The translations under genes and the position numbers were made by a program. Source: Orbilia blumenaviensis (Eukaryota > Ascomycota > Orbiliomycetes > Orbiliales > Orbiliaceae). From it: DNA of 64,000 bases. Within the stretch, counting starts at the first letter, position 1; each line of letters opens with the position of its first letter. Shown here piece after piece: positions 22,277-34,162 of this stretch. The stretch lies in contig JAVHNS010000018.1 in NCBI GenBank assembly GCA_036872755.1, positions 682,001 through 746,000 on the forward strand. The letters are read 5' to 3'. The notes under the pieces are model-generated. The model was not told the DNA's origin and did not search any database. It worked only from the letters and a program-made list of their open reading frames with translations.

Positions 22277-24672
22277 ATGTTCGAATCACTTGAGCCTAAG
22301 CGACCTCGTCTCATGGGCGAGGTTGAAGCGGGTCTCGACGAAGAGCCACGGTGGGACGACGGTATTAACCAAGATGTTTTCTTGAGGTCGGAACTTTTTA
22401 TCCCCATAGATCAGCCCACTTCAATCTCAAAGCGTAAAGCGGTGTCGGATGCCTTCGAATCACAGACGCAGAGCACCCGCAACCGTGCTAACAACCGCAA
22501 GCGAAGTACTATAAACCCATTATCTGAACATTAACTCAATCCGATCGGTAAGCCCGATCTGGGATGAGTCGGCTCCAATTCGGATCTAATATCTCTTATT
22601 TAGTTCGAGAGCTTGCCGAAGACACTGAAAGTTCACTACGACAAGAATTTCCGCAGACGGTCCCACGAGTCCCGGTATTAGAGGAACGTCATGTAGAAGT
22701 ATTTGATGAAAAGGCGAACCCCTTCTGTAACCCCGATGGCTCCCTGTCACTACACCCCAGAACTATTGCCCTATCAATGACACGGTATAGTGGCAGGAAA
22801 GTTAAGGAAAGAACTAGTGTGAATGGACTTCTCAAGTTCACGTTATGGAAAACCAAAGGGGGGCAGGAGGATGCACCATCAGCCAGGTTATACAACCTCG
22901 GTAGCCAATCAAAAGCGAGCTCGAAGAGTGCCGCAGTCACTACACTTGACCCGAATATTCAGGGGGTGAATTATCTTCCACCTAACTTTGGGAAGAATAT
23001 GAAACTGGACCAGCTCGACCAAAAGATATTTCGTTTTTGTAAGGGCTATCTAATCCTTAATAATAGCCTACATTATATTAAGCGTTATAGATTATTCCTA
23101 ACAGGTGGAAATATATAACAGATACCCTTGCTATATGTTCTGGGCGTACTCTATTGGAAAATCAGAACATGCACCTCCTTGAAATCGCGCCTATGGCGGA
23201 CAAAAGTGAAGGAGTTCGCCACGCCGTTCTCTCACTTACTTCGGCATATCTTTTAGACTACCGGCCTCATGACGCAATTGCGCAAAAGGCCAACTATCAT
23301 TACAAACAGGCTATAAGCTGGTTGACAAAGGAATTAAGTGATGTTAAAAATTATGATCCGGGAAAAGAGGAAGCCTTAGTCACAACTTTGTTGCTACTCA
23401 TCCACAATGAGGTTTGGATGCTCATCTCAAGTGCCCTTGCTCTAAACCTATGTAATATACTAAATCCTACTCCTACACCAATAGGTTGTGTGCTGGGAAT
23501 ATTCGAGTGGGGATAAAGTTCCCGCCTGGTACAAAGCAATCCGCATTGCGAGAAAGGTATTGGATAACTCGGACCCGGGTTACCGCTTCAAGCATTTGAA
23601 AAATGTTCAAGAGAGCAAGGCAAGACATAGGATTGGGAACGAGATTGCTTTTTGCGAAATTCTGTCATCGGCCTTCGCACCAATTGAAGAGGAAGATTTG
23701 GGGCCAAAATGCCCCTATAGTTGGTTGGTAGGCGGTACAGACAAAGAAGTTACGGCAATAGAAGGGAACACTGGAATGTGTGCCAGAGTCTTATACACAC
23801 TCGCGCAAATTACTTATCTGACAGGGATTTATGCAAAGGTATTTCTAAACCCATAGGGCCAACTAAGTCTACATGTATCACATTAACATTATAGAGTCTT
23901 TGGTCTAATATCTCCTTTTCTCTCTAGGACCCCGGCCCGGAAGTCTGGCCCATCGTCGCAGGGACGCTTCGAACCCGTCTGGAACGGGTACAACAATGGT
24001 CAGAGCTTTCAGAAGGGTACTCTCATGCCCAAGAACTACTAGATGCTTGTATTCTAGACGAAGACGGTCTTGTCAAGACTAAAGAAGAGGCGACGGATTT
24101 GATAGCAGAAAGCTATATACAAGCCGCGTTGATATACCTTGAATGCCGATTTTTCCGGTGAGATACCCAAAGATACAACCACTCAATCGCCTAAGATAAA
24201 GGTATTCGAAACTAACCATTGGCTATAATGTAGACGGAGTCCGTTCCATCCATCCGTCAGACGCAGTATCGATATCTTGATCAAATGTTTTGACAGATGC
24301 CCAACTAATGGCAACCTATATACAGCACAAACTCCGGTTTTTGGCGTTGCTATCGCGGGAGTTGTAGCGATTGATGAAAAGGAGAGGGACTTTTGCCGGA
24401 AGTACGTTCGCGGTACTTGTAGCGGTGAAGAAAGAGGAGTATGTCACACTGCTCCTGGATATAAATCTGTGACTATACGCTATACTAATATCGTTCGGGA
24501 TGACTAGAACCTCCCAACCCTTGATGACAGCCTAAAGTTCATTTGGGAATGGATGGACAAGAACCGCCCTTCCGGAGAAAATGATAACGCTCCATTACAA
24601 GACAGGTCGCCTTGGTGGGAAGACTTTGTTGAAGCATTTTACAAAGCTAAGAACAGGAGAGATTTTGCTTAA
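22277..24672 (+). CDS. fungal-specific transcription-factor-domain protein lacking a zinc cluster
   Basis: Seven exons: 22277-22505, 22604-23038, 23122-23411, 23485-23838, 23928-24157, 24234-24438, 24508-24672 (635 residues, all phases consistent). The splices give the core of the fungal transcription-factor domain (Fungal_trans_2-like): LDQKIFRFYTLAICSGRTLL, then APMADKSEGVRHAVLSLTSA and SAYLLDYRP. Later come YKAIRIARKVLDNSDPGYRF, LYTLAQITYL, QAALIYLECRFFR, NLYTAQTPVFGVAIAG and the C-terminal LPTLDDSLKFIWEWMDKNR. Most relatives begin with a Zn2Cys6 cluster (CxxC..RRxKCD). Here the N-terminus (MFESLEPKRPRLMGE) has none, and I find none upstream. The first donor (GTACTA) is weak, so the N-terminus is the least certain part. 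It may regulate the neighbouring enzyme genes, but that is inference. Confidence 0.8.
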
Positions 24673-25184
24673 AGTTTTGATTTTTCAACTGGGCTTTCTC
24701 TTTCTTCGCCTTCGCACGATTTTTAGATTTCGTATTGCTTCGTTGGGGCATCAGATTGCCAGGAGTTAAAGCTTGAGATGGAGGGGACATTTGATATTTA
24801 TCTGGAGTTTAATTTGCCTCGGCTTGGTGGAGAATTGATTTTCTAGCCCCGAATTTCGCTAGACACAGTCTCGAGAGACCACATATACCTATATTTAATG
24901 CTACTACTTTAGTTGAAAAAGAAATTGGATAAATTTGACCGATAATGTACCCAGCCTTCTGGATAAAGATAGAAAACAGGAGTGAATGGGTCATAAACAG
25001 CTACCAAACCTCGCAACCTAAGTTTAAAGTCGAGAGCGTCCTTTTGAAATCAGTTATACCGCCTCATCAAAAATAACAGTCCTTTAAGAGACCAGCAGTA
25101 CTTAAACATTTACATTTACAATCGAATCATTTGATCGAAGAGGAAAAAAGAAGGCTATGAAGCTCAAGATGTGCTACGCTATGG
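24673..25184. other. intergenic between convergent genes
   Basis: About 510 AT-rich bases between the 3' ends of the transcription-factor-domain gene and the methyltransferase gene. I see nothing specific. Confidence 0.4.
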
Positions 25185-26603
25185 TTAATCTCTTACGAGA
25201 AGAAATTCGCCTATATTATTATGGGATAGTCAGCCAGCGCAAGGGCAAATAAATAGTTAAAGAAATGTGTGTATCTTACGAATATCAGAAGCCGGTGACC
25301 TCCAAGTCGCTTTTTGATGAAGTCCGGCCAAGTCGAACTGTTGCTTTAGAACCTCTGCTGGATATTTAAAGGATTCGTAGCAAATAATCCTCTCGCCCTT
25401 TTTGAAATCAATCCCCAAAACTTCGTCCTTGACGTCATTTTGGGCGCGGAAAACAAACCTATGGACCAGGGCTGGCGGCTCCACTTGAAACTCCGCTTCC
25501 CGAAACAACTCCCAGTCCTCGGGCTTGTACCATTCCCTCTGCAGCAACATGTTCGAATGCTCCATTCCATGGCGAATGAAGCCGTCAAACTCCCCATCTG
25601 GGGCTTCATAGGACTTTCGTACCTTTTCCTCGTTTAAATTGCTGTCATACCCAAGGAGCATCACATCCCCCGGCGCCATCGCATCTGCCCAGAGCTTTAA
25701 GCCTTTAGATGCCACGGGAATTATGTTGTTGCACAGAGTTGACCCGAGAGATAGGAATACTTTGGGTCCAGTGAACTGTTTGATCCACTCCAACCCGTCT
25801 GTGAAACTCCCCCAGAGGCCAAAGCACCGTAAATGGGTATACCTGGAAGTTAATTTCTTCAGGTCATCATCGAGCCACTCTTTGCAAAGGTCAAGAGCAA
25901 AGTAGTACACCGTCATCTCTCGAGCTTCAAGCTCATCCAGAAGTGGCATGACTTTGCGCAGTCCCCTATCCAGGGCCAGATATTTTAAATATCAGTTACC
26001 GCTTATCAATGGATTCAATATGCAAATAAAGCCAGGATAATATAATTTTATGTGACTTTGTATGAGGATCCTTAGAAAATGAAGAGTTGCAATACCTACC
26101 CGCTGCCAATGTCAACTATAACAGACCCTGCAACAACAAAATCGCAGATTTCAGACGCATAATTTTGTAGAAGGAGGATCTCATCTGAAGTTTGATAATA
26201 AGTTGGCGAATGGGTAAGCTTTGACCAGAGTTTTAGTCCAGGGTAATCGGATAGCGTCACAACGGAAAGGATACGTCTACCGGCAGGCTCATGCAAGAGT
26301 AGTTCTTTAGTTATTGCTGGCATGCAGCCCGTGCCCCCTATATCAACAATTGTGCCGAATTCGGGAAGCTGCCCTCCGGTAGGAATTTCCTACAAAAATA
26401 TTAAACAAAAATTAGAATACATTTAAAACAATTTAAAAGAAGAGTTATGAGCGCGTGAAGTCCGAAAATAGCCGTATATACCCCTGACCGAGGCGCCGTT
26501 CATTTATACGAAGGTGAACATTGAGGAGATTAAGGCAATAAAGCAAGTTATAGAGAGCTACGGGGACATAGCAATCGCTTACTGGTAGTGTTTTGGTAGG
26601 CAT
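25185..26603 (-). CDS. PF10017-type amino-acid N-methyltransferase, EasF-like
   Basis: Four exons on the minus strand: 26603-26583, 26389-26100, 25965-25280, 25210-25185 (340 residues, the usual length for 4-dimethylallyltryptophan N-methyltransferase EasF and relatives). Family marks in order: LPEFGTIVDIGGTGCMPAIT near the N-terminus; GLKLWSKLTHSPTYYQTSDE; SAM motif SVIVDIGSGGLRKVMPLL, made by the second splice; then VYYFALDLCKEWL, LRCFGLWGSFTDGLEWIKQF, KVFLSLGSTLCNN and MLLGYDSNLNEEKV. The fold is the histidine-specific/EgtD methyltransferase type, which methylates amino groups of amino acids using S-adenosylmethionine; EasF acts in ergot alkaloid synthesis. No prenyltransferase is in this window, so the substrate is unknown. 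The seven-codon first exon and its 193-base intron are the weakest part; the length match supports them. Confidence 0.85.
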
Positions 26604-27351
26604 TTTAGAAGTCGGACAGTGAAGAATTATCCGATAATTGACAGAATTGCGTCGTTCTTCAAAGAAAAAAAAAGGGGGGAAGCAGAAAAAAGGTACTTAA
26701 GTGGGCTTTGATAGGATTTCGAGGAGCCTATCAAGAGAAGCTCTTGCTTTACGGTCTTCAAGAACAGTTGATTCTCTACTACTTCCAAAAGGAGGAAACA
26801 ACGGCATAATATAGATCACCATCCTAAAACCCAATAGCCTCACAAGATTACGTCTGCTAAAAGTCCTAAGAAATGAGCCTCAATCTTCCCCACTTTAGGT
26901 ATCAGAATTTCGAACTTATGACTTCATTAGGATATGCGGGCCTATACTGCTGACAAGAAAGATGTACTCAGAAGTAGATTTCAGATATAGAGCCTCAAAA
27001 TACTTAAGTATTCTATGAGAGAATCTGCAGCCTCGTATCAAGATATGCACCTGTTGGCGCATGTCGAATAACTTGCCATTAATCTGTCCGCTTCCCGCTA
27101 CCCTCTCGAAATTTGAAGAGCTAAGATCGATGCGCAAGCTGAGAAGCAAATGGGTGCAAAAGCGGGGAGAAGAGAAGAAAGGCCCAGCTAGAGTGGTTCC
27201 AACAGTCGTGAGCAAAGTTTTAAGCGGCTCTTTATGCATATACGACACGGATCCGGGAAACGGGAATTGATCAAAACTCAAGGTAAGCTGAAAGCCTTAC
27301 AAATGAAGCAGCACATTTTTCAACATTTCAGCACTCTATTTACACAGCTAA
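26604..27351. other. intergenic between tandem minus-strand genes
   Basis: Promoter side of the EasF-like gene and 3' flank of the lyase gene. A 121-codon minus-strand frame (27281-26916) covers much of it but has no recognisable motif or splice partner; it is not called. Confidence 0.35.
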
Positions 27352-29041
27352 TTAATCTTGCACCGCTCGAGTAATCTCCTCGATTTGTTGGAGGACACTG
27401 CTTTTGGCGGTACCCCCAAGCGACGTATACTGTTCAATAATGCGTTCAAAATCAAATGTATCTTCTATATCCTCTGCAAAAGCTCCATGAACCTCCCTCA
27501 GCTTATCCAACCCAAGCTCGCTCACATTAGCGAGACCTTCAGAAATAGCTAGATCGTGGCACCCTCTGCTGATGTTGTTGGCTTCATCTTGAGGCAAACC
27601 TTTCCGAACGAGATAATTGCGGACTTCATCTACAAACATATTTGCGCTCAAGGCAGCTTTCATGTTTTCGGGGTGTATGGTTAGTGTAGAGATAATCCCA
27701 GACGCAATTTGAATAGAATTGTTGATGGTGGAACAACAGTCGAATAGAGGCTCCTTGTCCTCTTGTAGATCCTTGTTGTAGCTGCTAGGAAGCCCTTTGA
27801 GTGTATACATAAACCCTGCCATCTAGAGATATTTCCACAAACTTATTAATATATATTTTAACTCAAAGAACAAGCCAAGTGAGTTATTTATATCGTCGAA
27901 GCCTGTGGAGTTTATTCTTACCTGGCCAAATACTCGACCACTCTTTCCACGAAGTAGTTCCAGGCTATCACTATTCTTCTTCTGTGGCATAAGGCTGCTT
28001 CCAGTACTATACGCATCCGCCAGAGTCAGAAAGTGGAATTCGGCTGTCGAATATAGAATCATATCTTCCGCCCATCGGCTGATATGGCTCATGAGAACGG
28101 TAGCCCATTGAAGAACCTCAACAACAAAATCCCGATCTCCAACACCAACCATACTATTTGGTATGACACCTTCAAACCCCAATTCTTTGGCCAGGAATCC
28201 CCTATCAATTTCAAATGGATTCCCAGCCAATGCGCCGCTCCCAAGAGGGCACCGATTGACTCTAGATCTTGTTTGGCGTAATTTGTTAAGATCGCTAAGG
28301 AAGAGGTGGCAGTATGATAAAAGCCAATGACTCCACCGAATCGGCTGGGCTTGTTGGCTCTGTGTGTAGCCAGGTAGAATCACATCTATCTCTACTTTTG
28401 CTCTGGACACAATGATCTTAATGAGGGTCAAAAGGTATTGCTCCGTAGACACAAGCGTGTCCCTGACCCACATCCGCAAGTCCGTAGCGACTTGATCATT
28501 GCGAGACCTTCCGGTGTGTAATTTTCCCGATATGTTCACACCGATCAATTCTCCCAGCCTTCTCTCATTCGCGGTATGTACGTCCTCATCGGATATCGGA
28601 TTTATCGCAAAAACTCCGGTGCGCCATTCCTCACCGACCTATACCACTGAACCGTCAGTATGCAAGCTCCAATTAACTAGGTTATAACAAAAACTCTGGT
28701 GCGTTTTCGGTAATAGACAAACTTTGGTTAACCCCTCAACCATCTGTGTTTTCTCATGTTCGGTAATCAAGCCGGCCTTGAATAATGCCTTTGCATACGC
28801 CTGAGATCCCTGAATGTCCTGGGCGTAGAAGGTTTTATCGTAGGATAGACAGTCATTGTAGAGGTTCATCAATGGATCAGTCTTTCCTGTTAGACCATTA
28901 GTTTTATCTGATGATGGATATCTGCGAGGGGGCCTCGCAAGTTTATTCCTCACTATTATAGTACTACTATAAGAAAATAATGCCTAACTCACCAGTGAAT
29001 CTCCCTCCCCATAACCTCTCGCCGGAAGGAGTTGCAGTCAT
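27352..29041 (-). CDS. argininosuccinate lyase-like protein, altered active site
   Basis: Four exons on the minus strand: 29041-28993, 28886-28723, 28638-27922, 27822-27352 (466 residues, normal family length). It opens with [20 protein letters not shown]. The core has [36 protein letters not shown] and the fumarase/argininase signature [10 protein letters not shown] (about residues 284-293, containing the catalytic Ser loop). Argininosuccinate lyase (yeast Arg4) splits argininosuccinate to arginine and fumarate. However, the normally invariant GYTHLQ(R/K)AQP reads [10 protein letters not shown], so the catalytic His is Gln at about residue 164. The KKNPDSLEL and EPLFDS segments have also drifted ([18 protein letters not shown]). 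This suggests a diverged paralogue rather than the housekeeping enzyme, so I leave the gene symbol blank. It sits in tandem with the EasF-like methyltransferase. Confidence 0.88.
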
Positions 29042-31924
29042 TATGAAAACTTTATAATAACGATCCCTTTTTAGTATTATTTGAAATACAAAATCTAAAA
29101 AATTTCCGCTAATCTCGAGAGAAAAAATGCAATCTAATATTGAATTTTAAAATCAATGGAAAATTTTCATCGTTACTACCACACCGATAAAACCTGGACC
29201 AATTGTGGAACAAAGGGCGATTGTGCATACAACCGGGCATTCTTTGGTCTCATTCCTTCTGCCGGCTACCACACGAAACATGCTAAGCGGGGAATGGGCG
29301 GACACTAAGACTCGAGTAACTACTCGTTCTGTGTAACACCCACTAACTAAGACGAGTTAGTCACAAGTGGATCCTTGCCACGCTGAGGGAAAAAAGACCG
29401 ATGTGTGCTTGCATGCAGTTTGCATTCTTCCAAGCTGCTGAAAGCTAAGCAGCCGGCGAGCAGACGTAAGCAGAGCCTCATCTCACCACCTCGGCACCTC
29501 TCGTTGACAAAAAAAATAATAGATCCAGGGCCACGCAGGCCGAAGCAAAACAGGAAAAAAATGAGGGGTTTTGCTAACTCTTCTTAAGCAAGAATGGCAA
29601 ATTCCTTCCCAGGGGCAGCCTGTTTCCTAATACAATATGCAATAACGGCTGGGTTTCCCCCCACGCCATTGACCATGATTGGGTTACGTGATGTTACATG
29701 TACAAAATTGTCTTCTGCAGCCTCGTTAGGCAAGCACCTTGGTTCGGATCCAACACAATTTTGCCAAAGTATCTTTCGTACGATACTTAAATTTTTGAAT
29801 CGAATCTGATCGGAATGCTGGGACAACGTACAAATTTTCAGTTGTGGTTTTTGCTGCGGAAGGCTGCTTCTACCCCACCCCCCAAATCTTCAAGCTTCAC
29901 GAGACTATATAACCATACATTATACAGAACAATTATAAGATCTGTGCCCATCCTCCATGCCGCCCTTTAGCATGTATAACCTCGTACCTGCAAGGTGTGT
30001 ACGTGTCCGTTATGCATCTAGTGTAATGGGCCAATGCTCTTTCCTCGTTGGGCAATTATTGTGTCACATGCGTGAGGATGGGCGCTTCGGTTCTCGCACT
30101 TCCAATTAATTGGAACGATATCGAAGTACAATTCCGGATATAGTTACCACCGACACTTGCCCAGGCTTGATAGCCTTCCCGCAGAATGTCAATGCAAGTA
30201 TTGACCCATATTGCTCTTTTTTAAGACACCTCGATGGTAAGGAGACAAATTCAACTCTTCTGCCGCCAATAGCCAAGATTCCGGACAAATTATGAGAAGA
30301 TAGCTGTCTATAGCCTGTACCTAGTGGCTTTGATGCAAGGTTCTCGTTAGATCGTTCCTATACACCCAAACTTTAACTAATGGCCCCACACTTACAACAG
30401 CTACACTTGAATTATAAACCGGTTTCAACAAGATCAAGTCAACTTCCCCCATGTACTATAGTTTTGTTGTTATAAGTACAATACAAACAATTACAATTAC
30501 AATTACGCTGGATTGACTCCAAAATATTTCTCGGCAATTGCATTCGATTTTGTATTTTTGTAGCCTTGCCAAAGATGGATTTGGGATCGCATCCCATTAG
30601 CTGACTAAACATGAGAATCTTTGAACCAGGGGCAATTTGAGGCGTAAGCCTCGATGCTGTCACTCGCACCATAATCTATCTCTTAGACCTGCGCAAAAGC
30701 TATAACAGGTTTTCTCATCGTTATATAATATATTATAAAAGTATGAACATTACAAACATAGGGTCTTGAGGACTATTCATAAGCGATATCACCGATATAA
30801 GATTAATTTAGCCTAAAGCTCCATAAAGATAGATTAATATCTTCCAGAAACCAGAGTACGCATATTGGAATCGGCGCTCTCGGAATCAGTTTCCACACCG
30901 TCTTCACTATTATATTTTCTGGTTCTTCTTCTTCTTCTTCTTCTTCTTCTTCTTCTTCTTCTTCAGGCTCCATATCGTATTTTACCACCTCTGTAGTCTT
31001 GAGGCCTACCACATCTACCCTAACCGCTCTTGCGACGTCCCAAGTTATCAAAGCCATAGCCAACCAATCCATCAATATAAAAAACTAGGCGACATATTTT
31101 GGTTCACCGCCACGTTCTTCTATTAGAGCGTTTATTGCGAGCGTTAGACCCCATCACTGACTAGTTTATTAGAATTACTCTCCATATATCTAGAAGGTCG
31201 GTGGACGACACAAAATAGGGCCTTTAGATTTTAGATGACGCCCTAACAACAGTTCCCAGACACGCTATAACCACCACAGCAGCGGCGCAATCCCCTCAAA
31301 ACCCACGAAACATATAAATCGTTAGTTTAGTTTAGTTAAACTCCAACCCCAATTCCACTTTCCATTGTTCTCTCATAGAATTGCATACAGAAGCCATACC
31401 TATACCGCTTTAGTCTTTTTTCTTTTCTTTCCTCAAATCCGTGGCATTGCGAGTAATATTCTGGACGAAAAATAAAGGGAATAACAAATGATAGTATTTG
31501 CCTTTGGTTAATTAAATAGTATACGCCAAACATACACGCAATACGGCGCAAAATATCTGCCGTGATGTATTTCTAGCTTCCAAAGGGTTCTCGGACAGCA
31601 GCCCTGTTCCGGGCTTATTACAATCTCCCCCCTATCGTTTTGGTGTGTGCGGCACCAAAGGGGCGTATAGTGTCATCCAATTATTTGACTTTCCCTGAGT
31701 AGTGCAGTGTCTTCCATAAACCAAGATATAAGATATTTTTAAGATGAAATCTATGGTTTATCTGGTTGTTTTTTTATTCGGGCGAATAACATAATCAAAT
31801 AGATATAAAAAAGAAATACTTGATAATGAAGGAGGTAAGGTTGGTAATTTTGATATCAATTTTTTTTTTTTGATTTTAGCTAATTTTTAAAGCTGCAGTT
31901 CATTAGTTAATGTTTTTTCGTTTT
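29042..31924. other. 2.9 kb intergenic, with a (TTC)n microsatellite
   Basis: No firm gene. A minus-strand frame at 29826-29584 (80 codons, ending APGKEFAILA) has protein-like composition and might be the last exon of a small protein, but I found no start exon. A (TTC)14-like run at 30923-30964 produces a Glu tract in a minus-strand frame (31075-30803) that is otherwise featureless. Confidence 0.35.
30923..30964. repeat. (TTC)n microsatellite
   Basis: About 14 perfect TTC units (GAA on the minus strand). No supported coding gene includes it. Confidence 0.85.
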
Positions 31925-32800
31925 CTACGAAATGGAGAAAGAACGAGAACTATTCGAAGAGCCAGGATTACACGTCATCCGGCCCCTCTGCAGTTTGAAC
32001 AATAATGGATTCTGGCCCGTAGGCTTAGGAAATTCGGTCTTCTGGCGAGCCTCAGCAGCTCTGACGACACCTGTAAAGCCATTTAAATCAATCACCCTGT
32101 TCGATCCGAAATAGCCCCCTACAGTGGCATTGTATATAGTAAGAACTGCAACAGCAAGACGAATTGCTAAAATCGTGTCTGAAATATCTGAACCCGAATC
32201 TGCCATTCTGGCTTGTAGATGTCGTAGCTTTCTGACAAAAGCGTCAACACCTGCATCTCTGTCGTACTGTAACGTCAAAAATTAATTCGTCTCCCTTTTT
32301 CCAGACACCTCCTGCACCACCTGTTCTGGCGAGGGATTCCGATCCAACGATCAAAGTTAACTGCTACCGGAGTTAAGCAATAATCCAGCTGGATGGCCTC
32401 AATCTCTTTAACGAATTGAGTATCACAATCAAAGAACACCTCTGTTGCAAACCAGTTGGGGCATTTCCAGTTCAATGTCATCCACCGCGTTTATATTTGC
32501 CATGTGCTTTGATAGCATGGACTTAATTGTTTGGATTGCCCTTTCTGCGACTCCATTTGATTGTGGATAGTACGGCGTTGACATATGGTGCTTAGTCTTC
32601 ATTAGCTCCGCAAAGGCTTCAATAACATCGTTTACAAAGTGAACTCCACGGTCGCTCGTAATCGTGTATGGGGGCACCGAACCTACCTGGCTTCCGCGAT
32701 AGACCATGGTTCCACGAAATTGGAAGGCTTGCCTTCTTTGTATGCATCTATTGGTCCTCCTAAGTCTGGACCGAAGACCAGTTCCGCTGTCGTCATGCAA
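31925..32800 (-). mobile_element. degenerate LTR-retrotransposon fragments (integrase and gag-like)
   Basis: On the minus strand, 32800-32429 encodes the end of an rve integrase core: YTITSDRGVHFVNDVIEAFA then MSTPYYPQSNGVAERAIQTI, holding the second Asp and the catalytic Glu of the DDE triad; the first Asp is not seen. Frame changes interrupt it. Further downstream on the same strand, 32278-31925 encodes a gag/UBN2-like segment (LQYDRDAGVDAFVRKLRHLQ). A gag-like part after an integrase part on one strand is not the order of an intact element, so this is either two nested remnants or a rearranged one. No LTRs were recognised. It is inactive. Confidence 0.6.
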
Positions 32801-34162
32801 TCTTGTCCATAATCAATGTACAGTGTAATGCGCCCCTGGGCCCCGTAACCTTCTTGTTAATAGCTAGCCCGGCTTGCCTGTATATAAGCTCCATAGACCC
32901 CTAGCCCTCTTCTGGAGGGTACCTATTTATACTTATATCCCAAGTACCACTACATACAGTCTTGTATACTGATCAGCGATCATTTTCGATCCACTTATCC
33001 ATTCTATCTCGAATTCATATTCAGCCAGTGCCACAGCATACCTTGCGACTGCTGGGTTTTCTGTTGGGGCCCTTTTGCACGTTTTGCCGGTCGCCATTAG
33101 ATATAGGCTGCTTCGGTCTGTGGTCCGCTGTAGAGCCCTCCGCTGGCTCTATTTCTCCCGCTAGCACGTGCCCAGCTTGCTCCTGTTCGAAGCGAGCCCC
33201 CGTCTACCTCCTCGTCTTCAGCGTCAGAGGTGAGTTCTGAGAACGAAGCTAGCTGGTAGATCATTGGCCTTTTATGAAAGCCAGGACAGGCGTATTCTAT
33301 CTATTTTAACTATTAACCTAAGCATACTACATCGCTATCCGTGAAAAGGTGGAACAAACCGAACCCCAGGCGTCAGCATGACGAGGAAGCCAAGGATATT
33401 TTAAAAGGACGGATTTTGAAGGTGGGCGGCAGGGTAGGGGAGGGAGGGAAGAAGAGAGAGAGAGGGGTGGCAGGCATGAGGCCCCTCTCCTATTCTCCCC
33501 GTCCCCCATTCAGAGTGTCCATTCGTTTTTTGAACATGTTGGAGTTTATACCGCCGGTCACATAAAAGCAGCATGCTGATGTCGCCGTACGCTAGTAGTT
33601 CTCCCTCGTGCGTTCGATCCCAGGAACATAGTTGCGTCAGTGACTGAACGCAATACCATCCCTTCCATACACGGTAGGCGTTAGCCCCCGATGAACGCCT
33701 CCTAGGATGCAATGAACTTTGTGAAGATAAGTGCTTCCTGTAGGTTGGAAATAGCAGATGCCTAACGAAAATTCAGTGCTCGGTTTTCTTATAGAACAGA
33801 ACGTAATATTTCTTACTATCTGTTAAGAACGCCAAGATTTGGCGTACTTTTGCATGAAATAGTCCGAGATGGCATCGATGATAGCCTGAGGGGGCGTGGT
33901 GATGAATTTAGGCGTCAGGGTAGATGTGAAGAAGGTTATGGTGAAGGGTAGATGGGCAGATGGAAGATGATTCCCGGAATACGATAGAATGCATAAATTT
34001 ATATTCCAGAATATTAACGGCCCCCCTTGGGATCATCCCAAACATTGATTGCCGATACAAACTTTAACACTCCATTCATAACGCCATAAACAATGCCACT
34101 AGTATACAGAATTAATTATAATTAAAAAAGGAAGAAACAGGTAAATTAGTAATAACCCACTC
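32801..34162. other. intergenic, possibly more repeat debris
   Basis: Adjoins the retroelement remnant and may contain its decayed flank. A purine-rich stretch at 33420-33475 opens chance frames on both strands. No gene is supported. The last about 60 bases before 34163 are the 3' flank of the TFIIIC gene. Confidence 0.35.

Noticed and set aside
30803..31075. Minus-strand frame with a poly-Glu tract
   Set aside because: The tract is the (TTC)n microsatellite; the flanks look random.
33595..33640. Sequence like a tRNA T-arm (GCGTTCGATCCC), possible tRNA or SINE
   Set aside because: No matching A-box, acceptor stem or anticodon arm in the right spacing on either side.
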